The notes under the pieces: model-generated | What the model saw: only the letters and a program-made list of their open reading frames with translations | What the model was told of the DNA's origin: nothing | Database searches by the model: none | In this document: piece by piece, positions 56,856-64,000 of the stretch | How positions within the stretch are numbered: position 1 is the first letter of the stretch | How the letters are laid out: every line of letters begins with the position of its first letter | From: Desulfobulbaceae bacterium BRH_c16a | GTDB lineage: Bacteria; Desulfobacterota; Desulfobulbia; Desulfobulbales; Desulfocapsaceae | Assembly (NCBI GenBank): GCA_000961725.1 | Contig: LADS01000058.1 | Span: forward strand, 124,001 to 188,000 | Length of the DNA stretch: 64,000 bases | Direction: 5' to 3' | Program-made: the position numbers and the translations under genes

Positions 56856-58145
56856 ATGAATCTTGGAATAATTTCGATTAAACACTCTTCCATGAAGGAA
56901 TTTCCTGAGACTAATTGGCAAGATTATCTTCTTGTTTATAGCCTCCTGTGTTTCTCCGGTAATCTAGCGATCACAATAGTATCTTTTAACGAACTATTTC
57001 AGATCGCTTTTGCCGGCTACTTAATAGCAAAATTATATCAAAATAAGCTGCTCCTTCATCCAAAACTGCTTATTTTCAGTTATATATTTCTTACAGTCAT
57101 GGTGGTTCAATGTGTCGAGTTCGACTTTTTTCCATTTATCACCATTGCTGGTTTTTTTATACGTGTGATTACTGCCTTTGCTGTCGTTGTATTGGTAAAG
57201 AAATTTTTATACGTATATATTAGGACAATGGTTGTTTTGGCCATAATAAGTTTATTCTTCTATGTCTTACAAGAGGTCGGTACTCTCGTAGGCTATGATA
57301 TAATAGCCATATTTCATCCGATTGGAAGTTATTTGTCAGATTCTCCCAAGAGAGTTCCTTTTTTTCTCCACACTTATTTGACGGACAGCAGTCATCGTAA
57401 TTCTGGAATGTTTTGGGAACCTGGTGCATTTGCAGGTTACCTGGTGATCGGGCTGGTTTTTCTTTCCATAATTAAGAAGCAACTCGTTCAAAAGGAATAC
57501 AAATATTATCTCTTTATCCTTTCCATTACATTGTTTACAACTCTGTCAACGACTGGATATATTGCTTATCCATTTGCTATGATATTGCATTTCAACAGGA
57601 ATAAATTGTCCGTAAGGGCGAAATTTCGCAATTCACTGATAGTATTATCGATTGTAATACCATTACTTATTTTCACGTCCTTTTTTGTCTATCGAAATTT
57701 ACCCTTTTTGCAAGGTAAGATTGAAGCGCAATTTCAGAAGGTTGAGTACAAAGACCACCGATGGCATCTTACTCGGTTCGGGTCAATCATGTTAGATTGG
57801 CAGTATATTCAAGAAAGACCACTTACTGGTTGGGGATTGCATAGCTTAACCCGTTTTGCGTTAACTCCAAGTATGGAAGGTTTAAGCGGGATGGGGAATG
57901 GATTTTCTGATTTCTTGGCAAAATTTGGTTTAATCGGATTTACGACATGGTTATTTTTTGTCTTTTCGAGAATTAGACAGGGGTATGATCGAAGTTTGTA
58001 TCGTGCATTGGTTTTTTGTTTTGTTATAATGATACTCTTGCAAGGTGAAGCTTTTTTAAACTATCCTTTATTTTTATCGTTAGCTTTTATTGCATATACT
58101 ATGAAAGAAAATACAAAGCCAGCCAATTTGCGAGCAGACAAATGA
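56856..58145 (+). CDS. O-antigen/polysaccharide polymerase (Wzy/WaaL-like)
   Basis: 429 aa with 10 or more hydrophobic helices and a periplasmic loop containing HRNSGMFWEPGAFAGYLVIGLVF and RPLTGWGLHS, both typical of the Wzy/O-antigen-ligase superfamily. It probably links repeat units flipped by the Wzx protein. Confidence 0.82.
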   Translation: MNLGIISIKHSSMKEFPETNWQDYLLVYSLLCFSGNLAITIVSFNELFQIAFAGYLIAKLYQNKLLLHPKLLIFSYIFLTVMVVQCVEFDFFPFITIAGFFIRVITAFAVVVLVKKFLYVYIRTMVVLAIISLFFYVLQEVGTLVGYDIIAIFHPIGSYLSDSPKRVPFFLHTYLTDSSHRNSGMFWEPGAFAGYLVIGLVFLSIIKKQLVQKEYKYYLFILSITLFTTLSTTGYIAYPFAMILHFNRNKLSVRAKFRNSLIVLSIVIPLLIFTSFFVYRNLPFLQGKIEAQFQKVEYKDHRWHLTRFGSIMLDWQYIQERPLTGWGLHSLTRFALTPSMEGLSGMGNGFSDFLAKFGLIGFTTWLFFVFSRIRQGYDRSLYRALVFCFVIMILLQGEAFLNYPLFLSLAFIAYTMKENTKPANLRADK

Positions 58146-58232
58146 TTTATTATTACTCCTCAATCTAGAGCTTCAATACCAGCTTGAAGTATTTTTTGTG
58201 ATTTACATACTTTAGAAATTACTTTGATTTAG

Positions 58233-59078
58233 ATGACTATAAGAATTGCGGTCTTAATGACATGTCATAACAGGAAAAATAAAACACTTTCCTGCCTGCA
58301 CGCTCTACATCAGCAAGTATCTATCCCTGATGTGACTTTGAAGGTATATCTTGTAGATGATCGTTGTACTGATGGAACAGGTGAGGAGGTTAAAAGCGCA
58401 TATCCAAAAGTGATTGTGCTTAAGGGCAACGGTAATCTTTTTTGGTGTGGTGGAATGCGCTTGGCCTGGGAAGAAGCATCTAAACTTGACTATGATTTTT
58501 TTCTTTGGCTGAATGACGACACAATTCTAGACAATGATTCATTCAATGAAATCTTGGAAACTTATCAAGAAGCCTTGAAAATTGAGGGAAAACCTGTGTT
58601 AGTTGTAGGTTCATGTAGATTAGACGTAGGTTCAACGGATTTTTCTTATGGCGGGCGTCACAGTACTGGTCCAGTTGTCCCTAATGGCAAAATTCAGTCC
58701 TGCAGTTTGATAAACGGAAATGCAGTCTTAATACCGGAGGCTATCTTCCATGCAGTTGGGAATTTATCTGCAGATTACACTCACAGCATGGGAGATTATG
58801 ATTACGGTTTGCGAGTAATAAGAAACGGGAATAATTGTTACACGACTCGCAAATATATTGCTACGTGTCCCAGGAATCCTGGCATTCCAGCATGGTGTAA
58901 CCCCAAACTGTCGTTTGTTAAAAGATGGAAGCAATTCCACTCACCCAAAGGATTGAATATCAAAGAGTACATCAAATTTCGAAAAAGATTTTGGGGGGGG
59001 CAATGGATTATTTTTGCCTTAAAAGCTTATTTGAAGATGCTGTCTCCTAGCATCTACCAGAAAATTACAGGTCAATAA
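58233..59078 (+). CDS. glycosyltransferase family 2 (rhamnosyltransferase-like)
   Basis: 281 aa. IAVLMTCHNRKNKTLSCL, LVDDRCTDGTG, NGNLFWCGGMRLAWE and WLNDDTIL match GT2 enzymes of O-antigen clusters. The stop and the next start overlap (TAATGG). Confidence 0.86.
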   Translation: MTIRIAVLMTCHNRKNKTLSCLHALHQQVSIPDVTLKVYLVDDRCTDGTGEEVKSAYPKVIVLKGNGNLFWCGGMRLAWEEASKLDYDFFLWLNDDTILDNDSFNEILETYQEALKIEGKPVLVVGSCRLDVGSTDFSYGGRHSTGPVVPNGKIQSCSLINGNAVLIPEAIFHAVGNLSADYTHSMGDYDYGLRVIRNGNNCYTTRKYIATCPRNPGIPAWCNPKLSFVKRWKQFHSPKGLNIKEYIKFRKRFWGGQWIIFALKAYLKMLSPSIYQKITGQ

Positions 59079-60022
59079 TGGAAAAGTTAGCACCAATTGC
59101 CTTATTTACATATAATAGGCCTTCCGAGACCAAGCAAACAATAGAAGCTCTGGGTAGAAACTATCTTGCGCAAGATAGTGAGTTGATAATATTCTCTGAC
59201 GGACATAAAACACCAGAAGATAAAATAAAAGTTGATGCAGTTAGAAAATATCTAAGAAGCATTGATTATTTTAAAAAAATAAGAATTAAAGAATCTTTGG
59301 CGAATAGAGGTTTAGCCCACTCAATAATTTCTGGTGTCACTGAAGTGATTCAAGAATACGGGAAAATTATCGTTCTCGAGGATGATCACATTACTTCCCA
59401 AAATTTTTTGGATTTTATGAATAAAGCCTTGGACATATTTCGAGATGAGAATTTAATCAAATCCATAAATGGCTACTCTCCCGATATTGTCAATTATTTA
59501 GGGCAAAAGGATGACATTTTTTTGGCCAAACGGCCATTTCCTTGGGGATGGGGGACCTGGAGTAAAGAGTGGCAGCCTGAGAAATTCCATGATCACCATA
59601 TGCTTCAACAGGCGCTACTGGAAAAAGTTCAATTGAAAAAACAGCTCGGCAATGATTTGCCAAGGATGATTAGACGATATTTGGATAAGAAAAATAATTC
59701 TTGGTATGTGCGATGGGTTTTACAGCACTACTTTAATAATAAATTTTCTCTATTTCCCAAACTATCAAAAGTTGAAAATGTTGGGTTCAATAATAATGGA
59801 ACACATTGCGGTTACATAAATACATATAAACATGCATTTGATTATGAAAATAAGCGATCTTTTCATTACACAAATGACGTACGAATATTCGGAAATGCTA
59901 AAAAAAAATTCTTAGACTACTTTAGCTATAAATATAGGATATTCTATCGCATAATGATGCTTACAACTTTTAGTGGAAGAAATACTCTCAGGACTGAAAT
60001 ACTACGAAAGACAAGATTTTGA
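59078..60022 (+). CDS. GT2-like sugar transferase
   Basis: 314 aa. [54 protein letters not shown] and [14 protein letters not shown]. This GNT-I-like subgroup of GT-A enzymes is common in polysaccharide loci. It overlaps the acyltransferase gene by 4 nt. Confidence 0.82.
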   Translation: MEKLAPIALFTYNRPSETKQTIEALGRNYLAQDSELIIFSDGHKTPEDKIKVDAVRKYLRSIDYFKKIRIKESLANRGLAHSIISGVTEVIQEYGKIIVLEDDHITSQNFLDFMNKALDIFRDENLIKSINGYSPDIVNYLGQKDDIFLAKRPFPWGWGTWSKEWQPEKFHDHHMLQQALLEKVQLKKQLGNDLPRMIRRYLDKKNNSWYVRWVLQHYFNNKFSLFPKLSKVENVGFNNNGTHCGYINTYKHAFDYENKRSFHYTNDVRIFGNAKKKFLDYFSYKYRIFYRIMMLTTFSGRNTLRTEILRKTRF

Positions 60023-60597
60023 TGCCTAAAAACATAAGACCCGGTAGAAGTACATACATCCATAAAATTAGAATCAAATTAAGTAGGATTAGAACTTTCT
60101 TAATTATCTTTAGTAAAGCTCCTTATACAAAAAGAAAGGGCTTTCAAAGATTAAATTTTGATATCGTTATTTGGACTCCTAGTAGAGATTTATATTTTGG
60201 CAATAGGGTACAAATTGGGAAGGGGGCAATAATATTGAATGATCTAGAGATTCAAGACCATGTTTTGATAGGGAAAAATGTCTCTTTTGTCGGGAAAAAT
60301 GATCATTTAATAGACCAGATTGGGTTTTATATTTGGGATAGTGCAAGAGGAAATATCAAAAAGACAATTGTTAAAGAGGATGTTTGGATTGGCCATGGAG
60401 CGATTATCCTTGGAGGGGTTGAGATAGGGAAAGGTTCTGTCATAGCAGCTGGGGCTGTGGTGACAAAAAATGTAGAACCTTATTGTCTAGTTGGAGGTAA
60501 TCCAGCGAAAATAATAAGGAGACGGTTCAATGAGTTGGAGATAATTGAGCATGAAAAATTAATAAAAGATAATTATACAAATGGTATTGAAATATAA
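60019..60597 (+). CDS. left-handed beta-helix acyltransferase
   Basis: 192 aa with hexapeptide repeats ([68 protein letters not shown]). Catalytic His in IGHGA. It probably acetylates a sugar residue of the polysaccharide. Confidence 0.87.
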   Translation: MMPKNIRPGRSTYIHKIRIKLSRIRTFLIIFSKAPYTKRKGFQRLNFDIVIWTPSRDLYFGNRVQIGKGAIILNDLEIQDHVLIGKNVSFVGKNDHLIDQIGFYIWDSARGNIKKTIVKEDVWIGHGAIILGGVEIGKGSVIAAGAVVTKNVEPYCLVGGNPAKIIRRRFNELEIIEHEKLIKDNYTNGIEI

Positions 60598-61444
60598 ATT
60601 CAGACGTTTTGTCGCACGCTACTTTGGAGGACTCGTAGAACTCTATTTCCGACTTTATTCGAGCTGTTGGAAGTTTTCTAGTTGTCCTATTATTGTACTA
60701 ACACCTGGAAAAGTGGCGTCCTCCAGTGTATATAGCGCTTTGAAATATTATACAAATGCTCCAGTTTTTCATATTCATAGGATATCTCAAGAGGGAATAG
60801 AAAGTTCTTCCCGTGAGCATCTTGACTCAGATAGAAAATCAAGGCCCTTGCATTTAATTATATCAAAAATTCTTAGAAATAAACTAGCTAATTATCAAGG
60901 TAAAATATATGTAATAACAATAATTCGGGAACCAATCTCTAGATTTATATCTTCTTTTTTTCAAAATACAGAGTTTTATAAGAATGAGATTGAAATGTAC
61001 AACTTACAAATAGATGAGCAAAAAACGCTAGAACTATTGCGTTTGCAACTTAAAAATGATCCGACTATTGAGTTGGAGGAATGGTTTGACAATGAAATAA
61101 AAAATCCATTTGGTATTGATGTTTATAAAAATATATTTGATTGCAATAAAGGGTACCAAATTATAAATAATAATCGGTGTCACCATTTGCTAATTAGAAT
61201 GGAAAATCTTAATCATTGTTTTTCTTCTGCAATTCAAGAATTCTTAAATATAGATAAATCTGTCAATATTAAAAATGTAAATATTGGTGAAAATAAATAT
61301 TACGCAAATAGTTATAATCGAATTAAGTCTGAAATCAGATTAGAATTAGAGGTAATGGAGAAGGTGGTTTCATCAAGGTATTTTCAACATTTTTATCCAG
61401 AACAAGAAGAAATTGTCCGTGATAAGTGGCTAGTTAAGAATTGA
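60581..61444 (+). CDS. sulfotransferase-like capsular polysaccharide protein
   Basis: 287 aa. [23 protein letters not shown] resembles the 5'-phosphosulfate-binding loop of sulfotransferases, and [18 protein letters not shown] the 3'-phosphate motif (RxPxxRxxSxF). Similar proteins are annotated as putative capsular polysaccharide synthesis proteins. If it sulfates the polymer it needs PAPS, which the Sat-CysC protein at 32759 could provide. Very AT-rich codon use. It overlaps the acyltransferase gene. Confidence 0.7.
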   Translation: MVLKYKFRRFVARYFGGLVELYFRLYSSCWKFSSCPIIVLTPGKVASSSVYSALKYYTNAPVFHIHRISQEGIESSSREHLDSDRKSRPLHLIISKILRNKLANYQGKIYVITIIREPISRFISSFFQNTEFYKNEIEMYNLQIDEQKTLELLRLQLKNDPTIELEEWFDNEIKNPFGIDVYKNIFDCNKGYQIINNNRCHHLLIRMENLNHCFSSAIQEFLNIDKSVNIKNVNIGENKYYANSYNRIKSEIRLELEVMEKVVSSRYFQHFYPEQEEIVRDKWLVKN

Positions 61445-61448
61445 ATAA

Positions 61449-62207
61449 ATGTGTAATTCCAAGGAAACAATAATAGGGATTGATGTAAACATATCTGATA
61501 AATATCAGTCAGTTGAAATGATAAAAAACTGGCTAGAATCGGAAGGTCAATCGCGTATGTTTATGTGTGCCAATCCTCACTCCTTGGTACAAGCTAGAAA
61601 GGATAAAAAATTTAGAAAAGCGCTACTGGCGAGTAATCTCACTACGCCAGATGGAGTAGGGATAGTTATTGCTTCTCGCATTTTAGGTGGTCGTGTGTAT
61701 GAACGTGTTACGGGAAGTGATATTTTTTGGGGATTAAGTGAGAAGCTAAACACAGCAGGAGCGAAGAGCTATTATTTCCTGGGTTCTACAAAGCTAACGC
61801 TAGATAAGATACAAAAAAAGCTAGCAATAGATTACCCAAATATTATTTTTGCCGGCTCATACTCTCCACCATATAAAGAAGAGTTTTCAGAGCAAGATAA
61901 CGATTTAATGGTTGAGGCTATAAATAGTGCCTCTCCTGATGTTCTTTGGGTTGGGATGACAGCACCCAAACAGGAAAAATGGATATACCAAAACCGCGCC
62001 CGGCTGAATGTAAAATTTATCGGAGCCATTGGTGCAGTTTTTGACTTTTATGTTGGTAATGTAAAGCGTTCTCATCCTGTTTTTCAAAAGATGGGACTGG
62101 AGTGGCTGCCTCGACTATTGCAGGAGCCTCGTCGGTTGTTTAAGCGCAATTTTGTCTCAAGCCCTCTGTTTTTGTATCTGGTGTTGAAGCAACGCTTTGG
62201 CAAATAG
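61449..62207 (+). CDS. WecG/TagA/CpsF-family glycosyltransferase
   Basis: 252 aa, GT26 family. FMCANPHSLVQARKDKKFRKALLASNLTTPDGVGIV, RVTGSDIF, LGSTKLTLDKIQKKL, DVLWVGMTAPKQEKWIYQNR and IGAVFDFYVGNVKRSHPVFQKMGLEWLPRLLQEP. These enzymes add N-acetylmannosamine-type sugars to lipid-linked GlcNAc. The end of the locus converges with the lasso genes, 2 nt apart. Confidence 0.93.
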   Translation: MCNSKETIIGIDVNISDKYQSVEMIKNWLESEGQSRMFMCANPHSLVQARKDKKFRKALLASNLTTPDGVGIVIASRILGGRVYERVTGSDIFWGLSEKLNTAGAKSYYFLGSTKLTLDKIQKKLAIDYPNIIFAGSYSPPYKEEFSEQDNDLMVEAINSASPDVLWVGMTAPKQEKWIYQNRARLNVKFIGAIGAVFDFYVGNVKRSHPVFQKMGLEWLPRLLQEPRRLFKRNFVSSPLFLYLVLKQRFGK

Positions 62208-62209
62208 TG

Positions 62210-63394
62210 TTATCTCTTTCTCAATGACAGTATAAAGTCCATTAGTCGTGTTACCCCGTATACTATCTGGTGTTGAAGACCATACCAGAATCTGTCGACA
62301 AATGTGATTTGGCTGATCAGTTGCCATACTCGGAATGCTGTTGAGTTGTTTGTTGGTGTCGCGGAAAGAGCCGACTGCAATACCTTTCTATTTATAGAAT
62401 CTGTAAACGAGCCAGGTTTAAGTTTAGCCAGCAATGTTTCCGGAACTGGTGTCTGCATTATCGTTTTGCAATTAACAAGCAAATAATACAAGACTTTACG
62501 AGCATTCCACCGTTTTGCATGCAAAAAAAGAGTGGCTGAGTCAGGCTTCCACTGACACCAGACCTCATGGGCATCAAGAAGATTATGGGTACAAAAATCC
62601 AGATCTCTAAAAGCATGCACAGCCAAGTGAAGTAAGGTGTCTTCCGGAGATAAAATTCGGATATAATCAGATTGAAAGGCTGGATGTTGTGTGCTTCCCT
62701 TCCACAAATCTTCTTCTGCGATCGTGAAAAGATGAGGGTTGGTCAGCGCTCTGTGCACTTCGACTATAGGACCACCATTTCCCTTGGCAGAAAATACCCG
62801 TTCGAAAAGAGTTGAATATGTCGCCATCCTGGTATCGTCCAAGATGACGGGGTCAATGATATTATTCAAAAGGTTGCAGACACGTTCAAATTCATTTTCT
62901 TTTACTAGAAAATCGATATCTACGCCTAATCGTGGCGCATCCTGGGGATAAAGAGTGTCGGCAAAGGCTGAACCTTTGAGAATTATGGCAGAAATGGCGT
63001 TGTTCTGTAGAATATCGACAATTTTCTTTAGCCATTTTTTTTGTACTATATCATCTGCTATAGAGCGATAGGTGGCGTTCTTTAAGTGAGATAATGTTAT
63101 CGGTGAAATTCTGTCTTTCAGGTTGGCCTGTATTGTGTTGCGGTAAAGGAGTGGGTAGATTCCACCCGGCAGAGTGGTTCGAGATCCGGTTGACGTAAAT
63201 ATTGAATCCAGGACCTTGATGCTCTCTTCTACAGAAAAGAATTCTTGGTTGGATTCCTTGCTGAGTCTGGCAAAATTGAGCACAAACTGTAACGTCAAAT
63301 TTGTTTTTGCGGGGTATTGGGCGTTGCTTGGCATGGAATGAGATTCTATTGGCCGCAACCGTTTTGTGATAATGGCATCTCTTTGTAGCAGCAA
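62210..63394 (-). CDS. nucleotidyltransferase-like protein of a lasso cluster (NTP_transf_5 type)
   Basis: 394 aa, or 374 from the Met at 63334. ISAIILKGSAFADTLYPQDAPRLGVDIDFLVKENEFERVCNLL is the family signature with DID. It overlaps the B2 gene by 49 nt from the first start. Such proteins accompany paeninodin-type lasso clusters together with HPrK-like kinases; their role is not settled. Paralogue of the gene at 50159. Confidence 0.8.
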   Translation of the reverse strand: MLLQRDAIITKRLRPIESHSMPSNAQYPAKTNLTLQFVLNFARLSKESNQEFFSVEESIKVLDSIFTSTGSRTTLPGGIYPLLYRNTIQANLKDRISPITLSHLKNATYRSIADDIVQKKWLKKIVDILQNNAISAIILKGSAFADTLYPQDAPRLGVDIDFLVKENEFERVCNLLNNIIDPVILDDTRMATYSTLFERVFSAKGNGGPIVEVHRALTNPHLFTIAEEDLWKGSTQHPAFQSDYIRILSPEDTLLHLAVHAFRDLDFCTHNLLDAHEVWCQWKPDSATLFLHAKRWNARKVLYYLLVNCKTIMQTPVPETLLAKLKPGSFTDSINRKVLQSALSATPTNNSTAFRVWQLISQITFVDRFWYGLQHQIVYGVTRLMDFILSLRKR

Positions 63395-63789
63395 ATATCT
63401 TCAACAAAACCGGTAATGATCTTATCGTCGAGGGTCAGCCAGGCATGTGCTTTGAGGCTGCCATCGTTTTCTTTGCTGACCCCGATATGCAGTTTGGTTT
63501 TGTATCCATGCGAAGAGAAAAGCACGTTGCCGGCTAATGCTTTTGAAAGGCAAGTGCTGAAAGGGATAATTCTGGCGGCTGCATCTAAGAGGGCGGCTAT
63601 TCTTTGGGAGGGTGAAGATTGTGGCCGGCTTGCAAAGAACTGCGCTGAAGCCTGGCTGTTATGGCGTGCGGCTCTCTCGAAGCTCTGATATGCCAGCCGG
63701 ATACGCCATGATATAAGGAGAAGGATTGCTCGACCGAAGAGCTTTTTTTCCTTGCGGGAGAGGCGTACATATTTAACGATCCGCTTCAA
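63346..63789 (-). CDS. lasso B2 transglutaminase-like leader peptidase
   Basis: 147 aa, TTG start overlapping the end of B1. FSTCLSKALAGNVLFSSHGYKTKLHIGVSKE has the catalytic Cys, KAHAWLTLDD the His, and an Asp follows in GFVED. B2 proteins cut lasso precursors before the cyclase acts. No precursor or cyclase is next to it in the visible part. Confidence 0.87.
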   Translation of the reverse strand: MKRIVKYVRLSRKEKKLFGRAILLLISWRIRLAYQSFERAARHNSQASAQFFASRPQSSPSQRIAALLDAAARIIPFSTCLSKALAGNVLFSSHGYKTKLHIGVSKENDGSLKAHAWLTLDDKIITGFVEDICCYKEMPLSQNGCGQ

Positions 63790-64000
63790 CCTTGACCTCG
63801 ATTAATGAGTTTGCCGCCATATCATTGAGAAATGTTATTAAGTGCGCAGTGCAATCTTCTTCTGACACATTAAATTCTTGCAGTATTCGTGATTTCAGGT
63901 CATCAAACTTTTTTTGTTTTTCCAGCTCTTCCCAGACCACCGTGCCAACTTCGTTCAGTCCGCAGTATTTTCCGGTTTTCATATTCAAGATTACGGTTTC
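63773..64000 (-). CDS. lasso B1 PqqD-like leader-binding protein, 5' end beyond the window
   Basis: At least 75 aa are visible; the frame stays open to base 64000 (ETVILNMKTGKYCGLNEVGTVVWEELE), so the Met at 63988 is internal. The fold is the PqqD/RRE winged helix that binds the lasso leader (YxxP motif). It is translationally coupled to B2. Confidence 0.87.
   Translation of the reverse strand, partial: ETVILNMKTGKYCGLNEVGTVVWEELEKQKKFDDLKSRILQEFNVSEEDCTAHLITFLNDMAANSLIEVKVEADR

Overview
The window looks like a sulfate-reducing Desulfobacterota (Desulfobulbales-type) chromosome. It carries an Hdr/Mvh hydrogenase operon with several in-frame UGA (selenocysteine) codons, an NADPH-type glutamate synthase, large PAS/CheB-CheR signalling genes and many MNT/HEPN modules. 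The first 23 kb are GC-rich and conserved in gene content. From about 23.7 kb the sequence becomes a mobile and accessory region, and from about 50 kb the base composition turns clearly AT-rich, as expected of an acquired surface-polysaccharide locus. Genus-level placement is inference.

Region by region. 1-9.15 kb: HdrD-like protein (cut by the window edge), tandem-module HdrA, MvhD, MvhG, [NiFeSe] MvhA, a small CxxC protein, a HypD-like and a short HypA-like protein. The ORF track breaks four of these genes at UGA. In each case the codon sits where the family has Cys and is followed by a SECIS-like hairpin. 9.2-23.4 kb: small membrane proteins, a MauE/rhodanese pair, a 141-bp palindromic MITE-like element, a PAS histidine kinase, a broken CheB-CheR-PAS gene, OsmC, an unusual radical SAM protein, gltB and gltD. 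23.4-34.5 kb: an IS701-type element, then an unstable stretch of MNT/HEPN toxin-antitoxin modules (mostly decayed), a Phd/VapC pair, a 600-bp duplication and repeated fragments of a sat-cysC gene stitched together by GTTGGGCT palindromes. The intact sat-cysC gene lies at the end of this stretch.

34.5-46.9 kb: two apparent RiPP systems. The first has a 60-aa Cys-containing precursor candidate, a PqqD-like chaperone, three radical SAM/SPASM enzymes (one fused to an HPr-kinase-like domain) and a Ser/His signal peptidase. The second is a lasso-peptide set: ABC exporter, HPrK-like kinase, asparagine-synthetase-like cyclase and a 45-aa precursor absent from the ORF track. That precursor ends in Ser, the residue phosphorylated in paeninodin-type lasso peptides. 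47.0-49.8 kb: an ISNCY-type element nested in a dead IS701 relative. 50-62.2 kb: a polysaccharide locus (nucleotidyltransferase-like protein, flippase, glycosyltransferases, a GT2-pyruvyltransferase fusion, polymerase, acyltransferase, sulfotransferase-like protein, WecG/TagA-type transferase). 62.2-64 kb, minus strand: lasso B1 (partial), B2 and a second nucleotidyltransferase-like protein.

How the parts may work together: Mvh-Hdr would couple H2 oxidation to flavin-based bifurcation. The Sat-CysC protein could supply PAPS to the sulfotransferase-like protein of the polysaccharide locus, although its sulfurylase active site looks damaged. The lasso precursor, cyclase, kinase and exporter at 42-47 kb lack a local leader-binding protein and protease. 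The B1/B2 pair at 63-64 kb could serve them, or could belong to a second cluster beyond the edge.
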